Assembly (NCBI GenBank): GCA_910575835.1
Contig: CAJTGB010000014.1
Span: 1-64,000 of the forward strand
Reading direction: 5' to 3'
Origin: Lachnospiraceae bacterium
GTDB taxonomy: Bacteria > Bacillota > Clostridia > Lachnospirales > Lachnospiraceae
Length of the DNA: 64,000 nt
The position numbers and the translations under genes are program-made. Below are positions 40,597 to 48,659 of the stretch, one piece after another; the stretch's first letter is position 1, and each line of letters opens with the position of its first letter. The notes beneath the pieces are model-generated. The model did no database searches. It was not told the origin of the DNA and was given only the letters and a program-made list of their open reading frames with translations.

Positions 40597-41373
40597 TTAT
40601 TTATCTATCATTTTAGCTATTTTACAAAGCGTTCGATACCCTTCAATTCCTGCGATTTCTAATAGAGCATATTGCTTTAAAAGTGACTGTAGTGTTGATG
40701 AAATTTGTTCAGGCGTATATGGTGTTAAAGAATCCCCGTTAGTAATAGATATAAATCTCTTTCGTTTACTTTGATAAATACTCCAAAATCTGCTCATATC
40801 AATATCAGGGTTATTTTGTTCAATCTGCTTAACTAAATTAGTAAAAATCTCAGATTGTTTTTCGGCACTTGCTGTAGAAACCTCTTGAAAAAAGGATTGT
40901 AATTGATTGCTAGATACAGAGCTACAATCAACCTCTTTCAATGTTTCAATTATAAATGAAATTTCCACATTGCATATAGCATTTTGCTTTACATAGAAAT
41001 AATTTCTTTGTAGATTGCGTAATAATTCCTGTTGTTCTTGCATAGAAGTAACATACTGGTAAAATTTATTTATACTATCGTAACTTTTATTATCTATTTT
41101 ACGAACAAATAAATGCTTATAATTATTCCAATAATTAACGTCAATTAAAGGAAGTGATTCATAGAACGCAGTTAAATTTAATCCTTGATTAGTTATGTAA
41201 GATTGGATTTCCTGTACACGCTTTTGAAGTTCATTTATTTGTAATACAATCATACAAGCTGCATCACGTAATTTCTCTTTTTCCTGCATTTTGTAAATCC
41301 ATACAGCAGATAATCCCACCAAAATCAAACCAAGATTGACCCAATTCGCTTTTAAGAAATCAAATAATTCCAT
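40597..41373 (-). CDS. Unknown membrane-anchored protein (cargo)
   Basis: The 258-residue protein has one N-terminal membrane helix (WVNLGLILVGLSAVWIY), then a heptad-like region (LQINELQKRVQEIQSYI) and a mostly helical cytoplasmic domain. I recognise no family. It is AT-rich, has its own terminator and lies between orf22 and orf21, where Tn916 has nothing, so it is inserted cargo. A single membrane helix plus soluble domain is compatible with an immunity or defence effector but gives no proof. Confidence 0.65.
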   Translation of the reverse strand: MELFDFLKANWVNLGLILVGLSAVWIYKMQEKEKLRDAACMIVLQINELQKRVQEIQSYITNQGLNLTAFYESLPLIDVNYWNNYKHLFVRKIDNKSYDSINKFYQYVTSMQEQQELLRNLQRNYFYVKQNAICNVEISFIIETLKEVDCSSVSSNQLQSFFQEVSTASAEKQSEIFTNLVKQIEQNNPDIDMSRFWSIYQSKRKRFISITNGDSLTPYTPEQISSTLQSLLKQYALLEIAGIEGYRTLCKIAKMIDK

Positions 41374-41440
41374 ACATATTGTCTCCTTAGAATATTTTTA
41401 TCAATTATATCACTTTCAAATATTGGACACAATATATATA

Positions 41441-41495
41441 GGTACGTTCTTTGATTTTTTCAGAAACCGTTCCATCCTCATTCTGCTTATATACA
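41441..41495 (-). pseudogene. Fragment of a second orf22 copy
   Basis: On the minus strand this encodes VYKQNEDGTVSEKIKERT, nearly identical to residues 30-46 of the intact orf22 at 42202-42600 (VHKQNEDGTVSEEIKERT), and the nucleotides match closely. It is a remnant left by the rearrangement that brought in the toxin-antitoxin cargo. Confidence 0.7.
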
Positions 41496-41510
41496 TTTCA
41501 CCGCTAAGAA

Positions 41511-41539
41511 AAGCAGCTAATCATCAAGACTAACTGCTT
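41511..41539 (-). terminator. Terminator of the ParE/Phd module
   Basis: AAGCAGCTAATC (41511-41522) pairs with GACTAACTGCTT (41528-41539) with one mismatch; on the minus strand TTTTCTT follows. Confidence 0.7.
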
Positions 41540-41569
41540 ATACTTCTATTATCTGATTGAGGGAGCAAA

Positions 41570-41884
41570 TTATAAATGTTTATCCGTATCTCTAGCACCA
41601 TACAGCAAACGCCGTACTTCCATTACATCACCAATCACCACATAATAAATAACGTAATTTCTCACATAGATTCTATAGTACGGATAGTTTCTCTTTTTTG
41701 CGGAAACATATGGTTCAAAGGCAACAGGATTATTCAGCCTTTCCAGAATCGCAGCCTCTACATCATCAATCAAACGCAGCGCAGCGTCCTCATTTTTTAA
41801 AACATTGGTAATGTAACTCGCTGTATTGATTAAATCCTGTTCAAAAATCGGCAGATAGCGAAGATGATAAACTTTATTTTCCAT
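41570..41884 (-). CDS. RelE/ParE family toxin
   Basis: The 104-residue protein has the ParE fold pattern: LRYLPIFEQDLINTASYITNVL, then ALRLIDDVEAAILERL, and a C-terminal strand set with YRIYVRNYVIYYVV and VRRLLYGARD. It overlaps the antitoxin by 11 bp. ParE toxins act on gyrase and RelE toxins on ribosome-bound mRNA; which applies cannot be decided. It helps retain the ICE. Confidence 0.88.
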   Translation of the reverse strand: MENKVYHLRYLPIFEQDLINTASYITNVLKNEDAALRLIDDVEAAILERLNNPVAFEPYVSAKKRNYPYYRIYVRNYVIYYVVIGDVMEVRRLLYGARDTDKHL

Positions 41885-42134
41885 GTATCGTACTCCTTAC
41901 ATTGCTGAATACGGTTTCATGGGAAAGCCTTTCTTCCGTCATTGCCGCCTGCCTGTCGGCTTCGTCAAGTTTCATCTCTATATCATCTGTCAGATTTGCG
42001 TACTCCTCCAAACTCAAAACTACCATAGCTCCATAGCCATTCTTTGTAAGATAAACAGGTTTTCCGCTGTTTACGATAGTTTCAATTTCCGGAAATTTAT
42101 TTCTAAGGTCAGAAACAGGTCGAATTTGTATCAT
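41874..42134 (-). CDS. Phd/YefM family antitoxin
   Basis: The 86-residue protein starts MIQIRPVSDLRNKFPEIE, with GKPVYLTKNGYGAMVVLSLEEY, the standard Phd/YefM DNA-binding N-terminus; its C-terminal half neutralises the downstream toxin. AAGGAG precedes the ATG. It probably represses the pair. Confidence 0.9.
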   Translation of the reverse strand: MIQIRPVSDLRNKFPEIETIVNSGKPVYLTKNGYGAMVVLSLEEYANLTDDIEMKLDEADRQAAMTEERLSHETVFSNVRSTIHGK

Positions 42135-42201
42135 AGTCTAAGCACTCCTTTTTTGTTTATTTTATCCTAATTTTATCAGAATATTATCGTATAGGCAATG
42201 C

Positions 42202-42600
42202 TTATTTATGATTCTTAATTTCCTTTTTATCATGCGGATTATGATTCTGTAGATTTTCCGTTGAGTGTCCGTCTTTATTCTTCAAGACAATATCCTCAGC
42301 TTTAATATACCAGTCCACGTCTGCCCCTTGAAACGTAGCTGTCGCCACTGTATCCGCTACAGGATTGATAATCTCAACCTCCGCATTATAATCAAACGCC
42401 TTTAGTGGCACGGCAGCCGGAATACTCACCTGTATCATGCGTCCTTGTCCTCTGGATTTCAAATCGTAAGTGCGTTCTTTGATTTCTTCAGAAACCGTTC
42501 CGTCCTCATTCTGTTTATGTACCTCACGCCGCAATGCAGAAAACTTCAACAGTCCAAAGGTCTTTTCCTTGTCTATAATGATTCCATTCGCTAATCTCAT
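42202..42600 (-). CDS. YdcP/DUF961 family conjugal protein (Tn916 Orf22)
   Basis: This 132-residue protein has the DUF961 pattern (LANGIIIDKEKTFGLLKFSALRREV, VEIINPVADTVATATFQGADVDWYIKAEDI). Orf22/Orf23-type proteins are an early pair at the start of Tn916-like transfer operons; their ICEBs1 relatives (HelP) act as helicase processivity factors for element replication. It is 16 bp downstream of orf23. Confidence 0.88.
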   Translation of the reverse strand: MRLANGIIIDKEKTFGLLKFSALRREVHKQNEDGTVSEEIKERTYDLKSRGQGRMIQVSIPAAVPLKAFDYNAEVEIINPVADTVATATFQGADVDWYIKAEDIVLKNKDGHSTENLQNHNPHDKKEIKNHK

Positions 42601-42616
42601 AATCTCTGATACCTCC

Positions 42617-42931
42617 TTACGCCTTCACCATATCGTCAGCGGACAAAATATAGTTTGTGAACCCACGGTTGCCGATTTTATAACCCTCTGCGGTAATCTT
42701 CGGATTAATAAGCCGTATTTTTTCTTCAACCTCGAAATTCTTCTCTCCAGCAGTAGCAGGCAGCACCACAATAATGTCGTCGGCTCTCTGTACGTCTGAA
42801 TACAAGTTATAGCTACGGGAAATTACAGCCATACGCCCGTTGATTCTCCGCTGTTCTACCTTATTCTCACCTGCAAATTCCAGATTCCCGAAAGTCTTTT
42901 CCATGTTCGGGATAACATGCTTTAATTCCAT
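42617..42931 (-). CDS. YdcP/DUF961 family conjugal protein (Tn916 Orf23)
   Basis: The 104-residue protein, MELKHVIPNMEKTFGNLEFAGE..., is related to orf22 and opens the conjugation operon. Same family and presumed replication/transfer role. Confidence 0.88.
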   Translation of the reverse strand: MELKHVIPNMEKTFGNLEFAGENKVEQRRINGRMAVISRSYNLYSDVQRADDIIVVLPATAGEKNFEVEEKIRLINPKITAEGYKIGNRGFTNYILSADDMVKA

Positions 42932-42970
42932 ATATGTTTACCTCTTTCTTTCTGATTTTCTATATCTCCA

Positions 42971-42989
42971 TATGGGGAGCTACACTCCC
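42971..42989. other. Small hairpin upstream of orf23
   Basis: TGGGGAG (42971-42977) pairs with CTCCCCA (42983-42989). It lies in the leader of the transfer operon and may contribute to attenuation. Confidence 0.4.
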
Positions 42990-43002
42990 CAAACCCCTAG
43001 TG

Positions 43003-43048
43003 TACTGTTTTTTCCAGCCAATCAAAAAGACGATTGACTGAAAAAAAC
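43003..43048. terminator. Terminator between the adhesin gene and the transfer operon
   Basis: A long imperfect hairpin: CTGTTTTTT and CAG on the left with CTG and AAAAAAACAG on the right, and CAATC/GATTG inside. T-runs on both strands allow bidirectional termination, separating adhesin from transfer transcripts. Confidence 0.6.
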
Positions 43049-43126
43049 AGTTTGCATATCTTATATAGGCATACATATTCAAGGCGGAGCATGGGAATTG
43101 GATTTCATATGCTGATTCCTCCCGTA

Positions 43127-46100
43127 TTAATTATGTTTTGCTTTCATGCTGCGGTATTTTCTGTATGCCGTAAATACAAGTCCGGCAGCGGAAAAGATAA
43201 GTAGGATAAACAGGAGAGCAAGATTTGTCGTGTCGCCTGTTTTTGGTTGATTGCCATTACCTGTCGGGGTACTGGATTCTGGTGTGGTTGGTTCGGTGGG
43301 ATTTTCTGTGATTGTCACCGTCTGCCCTTTATCCTCAATGTCCTTATGTTCCGCTACCTTGATAGGCTTGTCGGGATTTGTTACGTCGTACAATTCCTCA
43401 AAGGTCACAAGCTCTTTTCCTGCAAGTTCACTGGCATTGAAGGTAAAGGCAATCTGAATCTCCATTACGCTGTCAGTAGCGGTAAACGTGAGGTCTTTTT
43501 CCACACGTTTTTCATTGATGATAAGCTCTGCATTTTCAGACCTTACCATCTCCCAGCCTTTCAACTGATATTTCACGCCTTTTTCTATACCATCTAAGGA
43601 AACCGTATCAATAATCGTTACTTCCTTGTCAGCGTCGATTGCCTTTTCTCCTGTAGCTTTATCGGCAGCGTTGGTGTGCATAGTGGTAATACGCTCTGTA
43701 ATCGCCACGGTCTGTCGGTCATTCTCAATGTCCTTATGTTCTGCCACCTTAACAGGCTTGTCGGGATTCGTTACGTCGTATAATTCCTCAAAGGTCACCA
43801 GCTCTTTTTCTGCAAGTTCACTGGCATTAAATGTAAAGGAAAGCTGCATTTCCATTTCTGAATCCTCTGCAATGAATGTAAGTTCATTTTCCACAGACTT
43901 TCCATCAATCAGAAGTTCACTATTTTCCGATTTCACCATTTCCCAGCCTTTAAGCTGATATTTTGTATCTTTCTCCAATCCGGCTAACGCTACCGTGTCA
44001 ACAATGGTAATATCTTTGCTGGCAAGAATCATCTTATCGCCTGTCGCTTTATCACAAGCCTTTGTGTGAATATCTATCACACGTTCCTCAATCGTCACGG
44101 TCTGTCCGTCGTCCTCAATGTCTTTGTGTTCCGCTACCTTAACAGGCTCGTCGGGATTCGTCACGTCGTACAATTCTTCAAAAGTTACAAGCTCTTTTCC
44201 TGCAAGCTGGCTGGCATTGAAGGTAAAGGCAATCTGTACTTCCATCTTAGAATCCTTTGCGGTAAATGTGAGGTCATTTTCTACACGCTTACCGTCAATT
44301 AAAAGTTCAGCATTTTCTGATTTCACCATTTCCCAGCCTTTTAACTGGTATTTTGTACCTTTTTCTAATCCAGCTAGAGATACCGTATCAACAATAGTTA
44401 TGTCTTTGCTGGCAAGAATCATCTTGTCGCCTGTCGCTTTATCACAAGCCTTTGTGTGAATGTCTATCACACGTTCCTCAATCGTCACGGTCTGTCCGTC
44501 GTCCTCAATGTCTTTGTGTTCCGCTACCTTAACAGGCTCGTCGGGATTCGTCACGTCGTACAATTCCTCAAAAGTCACCAGCTCTTTTCCTGCAAGCTGG
44601 CTGGCATTGAAGGTAAAGGTAATCTGTACTTCCATCTTAGAATCCTTTGCGGTAAATGTGAGGTCATTTTCTACACGCTTACCGTCAATTAAAAGTTCAG
44701 CATTTTCCGATTTCACCATTTCCCAGCCTTTAAGCTGGTATTTTGTATCTTTCTTCAAACCATCTAAAGCCACTGTATCAATGATAGTCACGTTTTTACC
44801 TGCAATAATGGATTTCTCCCCTGTCACCTTATCAATGGCAGTAGTATGGATAGTCAGTTCCGGTTCGTATTCGTCCGTCAGAGTGCCTAAATTGATAACA
44901 ACTTTATTTCTGGATACCACAATATCAAAAGCAGGAATCAGTGTCAGCCCCTTGTTGGAATCACAGCGAAGCTCCTTAACCTCATATGTATCGTAAAGCA
45001 ATGCCCCCTTACTGTCGTCCGGCTCTGACGTTCCAAACCAGATACCGTCCTCACTGGATTTTCCGGCATTAGTATTCTTCTTGTGGGATGTCCAGTCAGA
45101 ACAAGTAGAGAACTGCCCGTTTTTATCCGTGACGATAATATGGCTTTCACCAGTAGTCTTGCTGGTTATTTTAAAAGGTACATTAGAAAGCCGCTTGTGC
45201 GTTCCAGAACCGATTTTCACGCCCTCAATATCTCCACGCTTTATCTGATTATAGATAGATTTTTCTTCGGATGTTAAATCTACGATTTTTTCATTATCCA
45301 CAATATCAAATTCACGGGATACCGCACCATTTATCAGATACCCCTCTGGCGGCGTTACTTCATCAATTCTGTAATGTCCGTAAGGAAGTGTATCGGCGGC
45401 TGTGGTAGCGATACCGTCAATTCCCGTATGAATTGTCTTTACGATTTCATTCTTCTTATATAATTTTCCGTTCACCAGCACAGGATTCTTACTAAGGTTA
45501 GTGATAGTAAATGCCGTATCGCTAAAGGTTGTGCTGCCTTGTGGTTTTGTATCCTTAGTTTCAAGGTCACGCTTCTGAATTTTCACGCCGCCACGAATAA
45601 TTTGATTGTAGATAGATTTTTCTTCGGATGTTAAATCTACGATTTTTTCATTATCCACAATATCAAATTCACGGGATACCGCACCATTTGTTAGATACCC
45701 CTCTGGCGGCGTTACTTCATCAATCCTATAATGTCCGTAGGGTAGCGTATCAATAGAAGTCTTAGCAATACCGCTAATTCCTGTATAGATTGTCTTTACC
45801 GCTTCGTTTTTCTGATACAGTTTCCCATCAACCAGCACAGGATTCTCATTAAGGGAAGTAATCGTAAATGCTGTATTTTTTATGGTTGCGTCGCCCTGTG
45901 GTTTAGTATCCTTAGTTTCAAGGTCACGTTTCTGGATTTTCACGCCGCCACGGATAATCTGATTGTAAATGGATTGGTTTTCTGATGTTAAATCTACAAT
46001 TTTTTCATTATCCACAATATCAAATTCACGGGATACCGCACCATTTGTTAGATACCCCTCTGGCGGCGTTGATTCATCAATCCTGTATCGCCCATAGGGC

Positions 46101-47662
46101 AGCGTATCAACAGTAGTAGTAGCGATACCGTCAATTCCAGTACGGATTGTCTTTACTACTTCGTTTTTCTGATACAGTTTCCCCTCAACCAGTACAGGAT
46201 TCTCATTCAGTGAAGTAATGGTAAATGCTACATTTTTTAAATCTGCGTTGCCTTGTGGTTTAGTATCCTTAGTTTCAAGGTCACGTTTCTGGATTTTCAC
46301 ACCGCCCCTAGTAACCTTATCCGATACGAAATACTGGTTGCCGCCATTCAGTATTGCACGCTCTCCATTTTCTGTTACCTGTGCGACGTATACGCCTGTT
46401 ACCTGTTCGGAAGTTCCATTTACGTGTAAGTAAGCACCGTCCAGCAAGTATCCATTTGGAGCTGATTTTTCTTCTACAGTAATCGTACCTAGCGGCAGAC
46501 AGATAACATCATTCTGTGTATAGAAACTGTCGCCAGATACCTTATAAGAATCCGACAGCCGTGTAATATAATGATTTGTTCCGTCGTTGCCCTTTTCTGC
46601 TTTAGTTCTGGTTGTCCATGTGCGTGTCGGCGTTGATGGGAGATTGTTTCTGGTGTAATACCCGTCATAATATTTCCAGATAAACTCTGCGCCCTCTAAG
46701 GTAGCTTTGCCCTGTGGTATTCCTTTTGATGTTTCCATATCCAGCTTGAAAAGTTCAATTTCTATATTTGTAACTTTGGGCGTATCACCGACCTGTAAGG
46801 TAGCAGTTTCTCCTACATTGACTGTAAGGGTATAGATATGTTTATCTAATTGGAATCCCTTTGGAGCTTTTTCTTCTTTCACATAATATGTTCCGGCTCT
46901 AAGTTCCACAGCATTTGTATTCCCGTTTTCATCTGTAATAAGAGTGGTAACGGACTGTGTGCAGCCATTATCAGAATAAACTCCATAGGTCGCACCAGAT
47001 AAGGAATAGCAGTCATTATTATTCGTGATTTCAGTATTCGCAGAAACTTTTTGGATTTTTCCTTTTCCGATTGCCAGATTCGCCCAGAACTGTCCTAAAT
47101 CCTGTCCTTCACCGATATAAATATAGCCGCCGCAATCATATCTTCCCTTATTTGCTTTCACAAATTCTTTTGCGTTCTCATATACTTCTGCTTGAATTGT
47201 TTCTGGTAATTCGCTGAAATCAGCATGTACATTATCATATCCCCATCCAAGATGAACGCTTAACCTACGCCATACAATACATTGTTCAAGCAAATACATC
47301 TGATTAGATGTGAGGTTTGTATGCTGCTGCGCATACTGTTTAACATATTCCAATGATAAAGCAACATCTGAAATCTGCTCATTATTCATTCTATCCGAAG
47401 CGTTAATGCGATTTTTATAACCCGATGTGAAATGTGCGTTTATATCAATACAATAGGCTATCTGCCCGTCAGCGTGCATGACGCTTTCCGTAAGGCTGTC
47501 AACGACTACGCCACTGTTATTGACTTTGATAATCTTTCCGGCGATTCCTGCGGTATCCGTATAAACATGTTCCGCTGCCTGTGTCTGTATGACAGGTAAT
47601 GTTGTAAATACAGTTACGAGAGCAAGGATAGCTGTCAGTAACCGTTTCAAGATTTTTTTCAT
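43127..47662 (-). CDS. Large sortase-anchored adhesin with thioester, SpaA-like and VaFE repeats
   Basis: I start at ATG 47662 (AGGAG 12 bases upstream), where a signal peptide begins (MKKILKRLLTAILALVTVFTT); the frame to 47737 has no such feature. The 1511-residue protein has an N-terminal TQXA-like thioester domain (Cys71 in AYCIDIN, Gln127 in LEQCIVW), a SpaA-like pilin domain, three near-identical SpaA repeats of about 118 residues (GGVKIQKRDLETKDTKPQG), a linker domain, four VaFE repeats of about 130 residues (VTFEELYDVTNPD), and a C-terminal QPKTG sorting signal with membrane helix and basic tail. It should be covalently fixed to the wall and bind host or partner surfaces. No sortase lies in the ICE, so a host enzyme is needed. 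Confidence 0.92.
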   Translation of the reverse strand: MKKILKRLLTAILALVTVFTTLPVIQTQAAEHVYTDTAGIAGKIIKVNNSGVVVDSLTESVMHADGQIAYCIDINAHFTSGYKNRINASDRMNNEQISDVALSLEYVKQYAQQHTNLTSNQMYLLEQCIVWRRLSVHLGWGYDNVHADFSELPETIQAEVYENAKEFVKANKGRYDCGGYIYIGEGQDLGQFWANLAIGKGKIQKVSANTEITNNNDCYSLSGATYGVYSDNGCTQSVTTLITDENGNTNAVELRAGTYYVKEEKAPKGFQLDKHIYTLTVNVGETATLQVGDTPKVTNIEIELFKLDMETSKGIPQGKATLEGAEFIWKYYDGYYTRNNLPSTPTRTWTTRTKAEKGNDGTNHYITRLSDSYKVSGDSFYTQNDVICLPLGTITVEEKSAPNGYLLDGAYLHVNGTSEQVTGVYVAQVTENGERAILNGGNQYFVSDKVTRGGVKIQKRDLETKDTKPQGNADLKNVAFTITSLNENPVLVEGKLYQKNEVVKTIRTGIDGIATTTVDTLPYGRYRIDESTPPEGYLTNGAVSREFDIVDNEKIVDLTSENQSIYNQIIRGGVKIQKRDLETKDTKPQGDATIKNTAFTITSLNENPVLVDGKLYQKNEAVKTIYTGISGIAKTSIDTLPYGHYRIDEVTPPEGYLTNGAVSREFDIVDNEKIVDLTSEEKSIYNQIIRGGVKIQKRDLETKDTKPQGSTTFSDTAFTITNLSKNPVLVNGKLYKKNEIVKTIHTGIDGIATTAADTLPYGHYRIDEVTPPEGYLINGAVSREFDIVDNEKIVDLTSEEKSIYNQIKRGDIEGVKIGSGTHKRLSNVPFKITSKTTGESHIIVTDKNGQFSTCSDWTSHKKNTNAGKSSEDGIWFGTSEPDDSKGALLYDTYEVKELRCDSNKGLTLIPAFDIVVSRNKVVINLGTLTDEYEPELTIHTTAIDKVTGEKSIIAGKNVTIIDTVALDGLKKDTKYQLKGWEMVKSENAELLIDGKRVENDLTFTAKDSKMEVQITFTFNASQLAGKELVTFEELYDVTNPDEPVKVAEHKDIEDDGQTVTIEERVIDIHTKACDKATGDKMILASKDITIVDTVSLAGLEKGTKYQLKGWEMVKSENAELLIDGKRVENDLTFTAKDSKMEVQIAFTFNASQLAGKELVTFEELYDVTNPDEPVKVAEHKDIEDDGQTVTIEERVIDIHTKACDKATGDKMILASKDITIVDTVALAGLEKDTKYQLKGWEMVKSENSELLIDGKSVENELTFIAEDSEMEMQLSFTFNASELAEKELVTFEELYDVTNPDKPVKVAEHKDIENDRQTVAITERITTMHTNAADKATGEKAIDADKEVTIIDTVSLDGIEKGVKYQLKGWEMVRSENAELIINEKRVEKDLTFTATDSVMEIQIAFTFNASELAGKELVTFEELYDVTNPDKPIKVAEHKDIEDKGQTVTITENPTEPTTPESSTPTGNGNQPKTGDTTNLALLFILLIFSAAGLVFTAYRKYRSMKAKHN
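43300..44860 (-). repeat. Four VaFE repeats, two nearly identical at DNA level
   Basis: The repeat period is 390 bp (130 codons). The units covering roughly 44066-44455 and 44456-44845 are almost identical in nucleotide sequence over about 300 bp, whereas the outer units have diverged. Such tracts can expand or contract by recombination. Confidence 0.8.
45220..46320 (-). repeat. Three SpaA-like repeats in the adhesin
   Basis: The period is about 354 bp. Each unit encodes IQKRDLETKDTKPQG, TITSLNENPVLV, LPYGRYRIDE and PPEGYLTNGAVSREFDIVDN, with the Lys and Glu positions expected for isopeptide bonds. Nucleotide identity between units is high. Confidence 0.8.
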
Positions 47663-47691
47663 AATGTTATGATTCTCCTTTCGTTTTGGAT

Positions 47692-47721
47692 AAAAAAATA
47701 GACGCTCATTTCTGAACGTCT
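47692..47721 (-). terminator. Terminator/attenuator directly upstream of the adhesin gene
   Basis: On the minus strand AGACGTTCA (from 47721) pairs with TGAGCGTCT (to 47700), followed by ATTTTTTT. It ends 30 bp before the start codon, so it either blocks readthrough from the host cotJ operon or attenuates adhesin expression. Confidence 0.75.
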
Positions 47722-47908
47722 TAATTCTTGAAATCAATAAACTATGTAGTATAGTATTGCTTCACTTTATCATTTTTTGAGATATACAGGAAATAGGGCG
47801 GCTTATGCCTGTGTCCTGTGAATTTTCTGATTGTTAGTATCTGCTCAAAAGTGCCGTAGTTGTGGGCTTTTAACACCTTTGAATTTTTACTACAATCTTC
47901 CCGATTCG

Positions 47909-47921
47909 TTTCACCGAAACG
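47909..47921. repeat. Right attachment-site repeat of the ICE
   Basis: TTTCACCGAAACG, identical to 23129-23141. CAATCTTCCC just inside (47894-47903) is the inverted partner of the left end. Between the adhesin leader and this repeat (47738-47908) I see no gene. Confidence 0.85.
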
Positions 47922-48251
47922 CTGATAGTGGACGATCTCGCGTTCTCTTAGGAAACGGATCGGTTCGCAGACTTCCGGGTCTTTGACCAGGCGCAGGATG
48001 TTGTCGTAGGTGGTTCTGGCTTTCTGCTCCGCTGCCATATCTTCATGAAGATCGGTGATCGGGTCGCCCTTGGACTGGAAATACGTGGCAGTCCAAGGTG
48101 CGCCGCTTGCCGCCTGCGGCCAGAGGGCCAGGGTGTGGTCGACGTAATATTTATCAAAACCGGATTCGACGAGCTGTTCAGGCGTCAGATCCTTGGTGAG
48201 CTGGTAGACGATAGCGCAGATCATTTCCATGTGCGCCAGTTCTTCTGTACC
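47909..48251 (-). pseudogene. cotJC: cotJC middle fragment (piece 2 of 3)
   Basis: The minus strand encodes TEELAHMEMICAIVYQL... through REREIVHYQRFGE, 113 residues of the manganese-catalase-like spore coat protein CotJC, with its metal-binding helices. It is bounded on the right by TACC of element 2 and on the left by the 13-bp repeat of the ICE. In the present arrangement the frame runs out of the ICE end as an unrelated 50-residue tail. Confidence 0.9.
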
Positions 48252-48480
48252 TACCTTGTGCTCAGAAATGTTCCAAATCAAGCCCTATGCGGACAAGCCC
48301 AGTGCCTTCGGCTTATCTGTACATAGCTTTGTAAGCTATGAAAGGATTGGTAAGTGGGATGAGGACAGATACAGGAAAGGTGGCAGAAAGCCTTATTTCA
48401 TCGAGCTTGGCGGCACTCCGAGATGGATAAACCTTTATGCGGTAGCGGATGCAGATGTCTATTATAATTATGAAGTGTGA
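48252..48480 (+). CDS. Open 3' segment, probable alternative C-terminus of the element-2 recombinase in the circle
   Basis: The frame is open from the element end to TGA 48478-48480 and encodes PTLCSEMFQIKPYADKPS... ending VADADVYYNYEV. A local ATG at 48268 exists but has no ribosome binding site, so as it stands this is probably not an independent gene. Across the TACC junction of the excised circle the recombinase frame (codon ending 48249) continues exactly into this frame for 76 codons. A strong terminator follows 6 bp after the stop, as expected at a gene end. I do not recognise the sequence. Confidence 0.55.
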
Positions 48481-48486
48481 GAAAGT

Positions 48487-48522
48487 GAGCTTGTCTGAAA
48501 AAAGTTGGACAGGCTCTTTTTT
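48487..48522 (+). terminator. Strong terminator at the left end of element 2
   Basis: GAGCTTGTC (48487-48495) pairs with GACAGGCTC (48508-48516) with one G-T pair, followed by TTTTTT (48517-48522). Confidence 0.88.
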
Positions 48523-48523
48523 C

Positions 48524-48648
48524 TGTACTAAACTACACGACCGAATAATTGAGATTGATTGGTTAGATGCCATTGACTTTATTCCGAAAAAAGGCTATAA
48601 TGTACTAAACCACACAATCGTTTATCTAATAGCGTTGAGTTTAGTGCA
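48524..48648 (+). promoter_or_regulatory. abiE promoter with three operator copies
   Basis: TTGACT (48573-48578), 17 bp, TATAAT (48596-48601) is a near-perfect promoter. TGTACTAAAC followed by ACAC occurs at 48524-48533 and at 48601-48610, overlapping the -10, and in reverse (GTTTAGTGCA) at 48639-48648. AbiEi antitoxins repress their own promoters by binding repeats, so these are probable AbiEi sites. Confidence 0.7.
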
Positions 48649-48659
48649 GAGGTGAATTT

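Larger units (their letters stand above)
23129..47921. mobile_element. Tn916-family integrative conjugative element with serine recombinase, inserted in cotJC
   Basis: The element is bounded by the 13-bp direct repeat TTTCACCGAAACG (23129-23141 and 47909-47921); the predicted circle is 24,780 bp. Just inside the repeats, GGGAAGATTG (left) and CAATCTTCCC (right) form inverted ends. The backbone, almost all on the minus strand, follows Tn916 order: orf23, orf22, orf21/tcpA, oriT, orf20/mobT, orf19/tcpD, orf18/ardA, orf17/tcpE, orf16/virB4, orf15, orf14/cwlT, orf13/tcpC, then orf7- and orf8-like regulators. Int/Xis is replaced by one large serine recombinase, as in Tn5397. tet(M) is absent; a pair of XRE regulators around a lipoprotein gene sits in its place. 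Cargo is inserted at several spots. Confidence 0.92.

Noticed and set aside
44066-44996. Plus-strand open frames over the adhesin repeats
   Set aside because: They are antisense shadows repeated with the same period as the VaFE units and have no ribosome binding sites.
43300-46320. CRISPR-like periodic repeats
   Set aside because: The periods are 354 and 390 bp and code for protein repeats; no short repeat-spacer array occurs in the window.
43127-47737. Sortase partner for the adhesin within the ICE
   Set aside because: No sortase motif is seen in any ICE frame; anchoring must use a host enzyme.
23129-47921. Tetracycline resistance gene expected in a Tn916-like element
   Set aside because: No ribosome-protection protein or other resistance gene is found; the usual slot holds XRE regulators and a lipoprotein gene.
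47742-48281. 179-codon frame joining element-2 end, cotJC middle and ICE end
   Set aside because: It is an artefact of the insertions: only 47909-48251 is cotJC, and both ends come from mobile-element DNA with no start signal.
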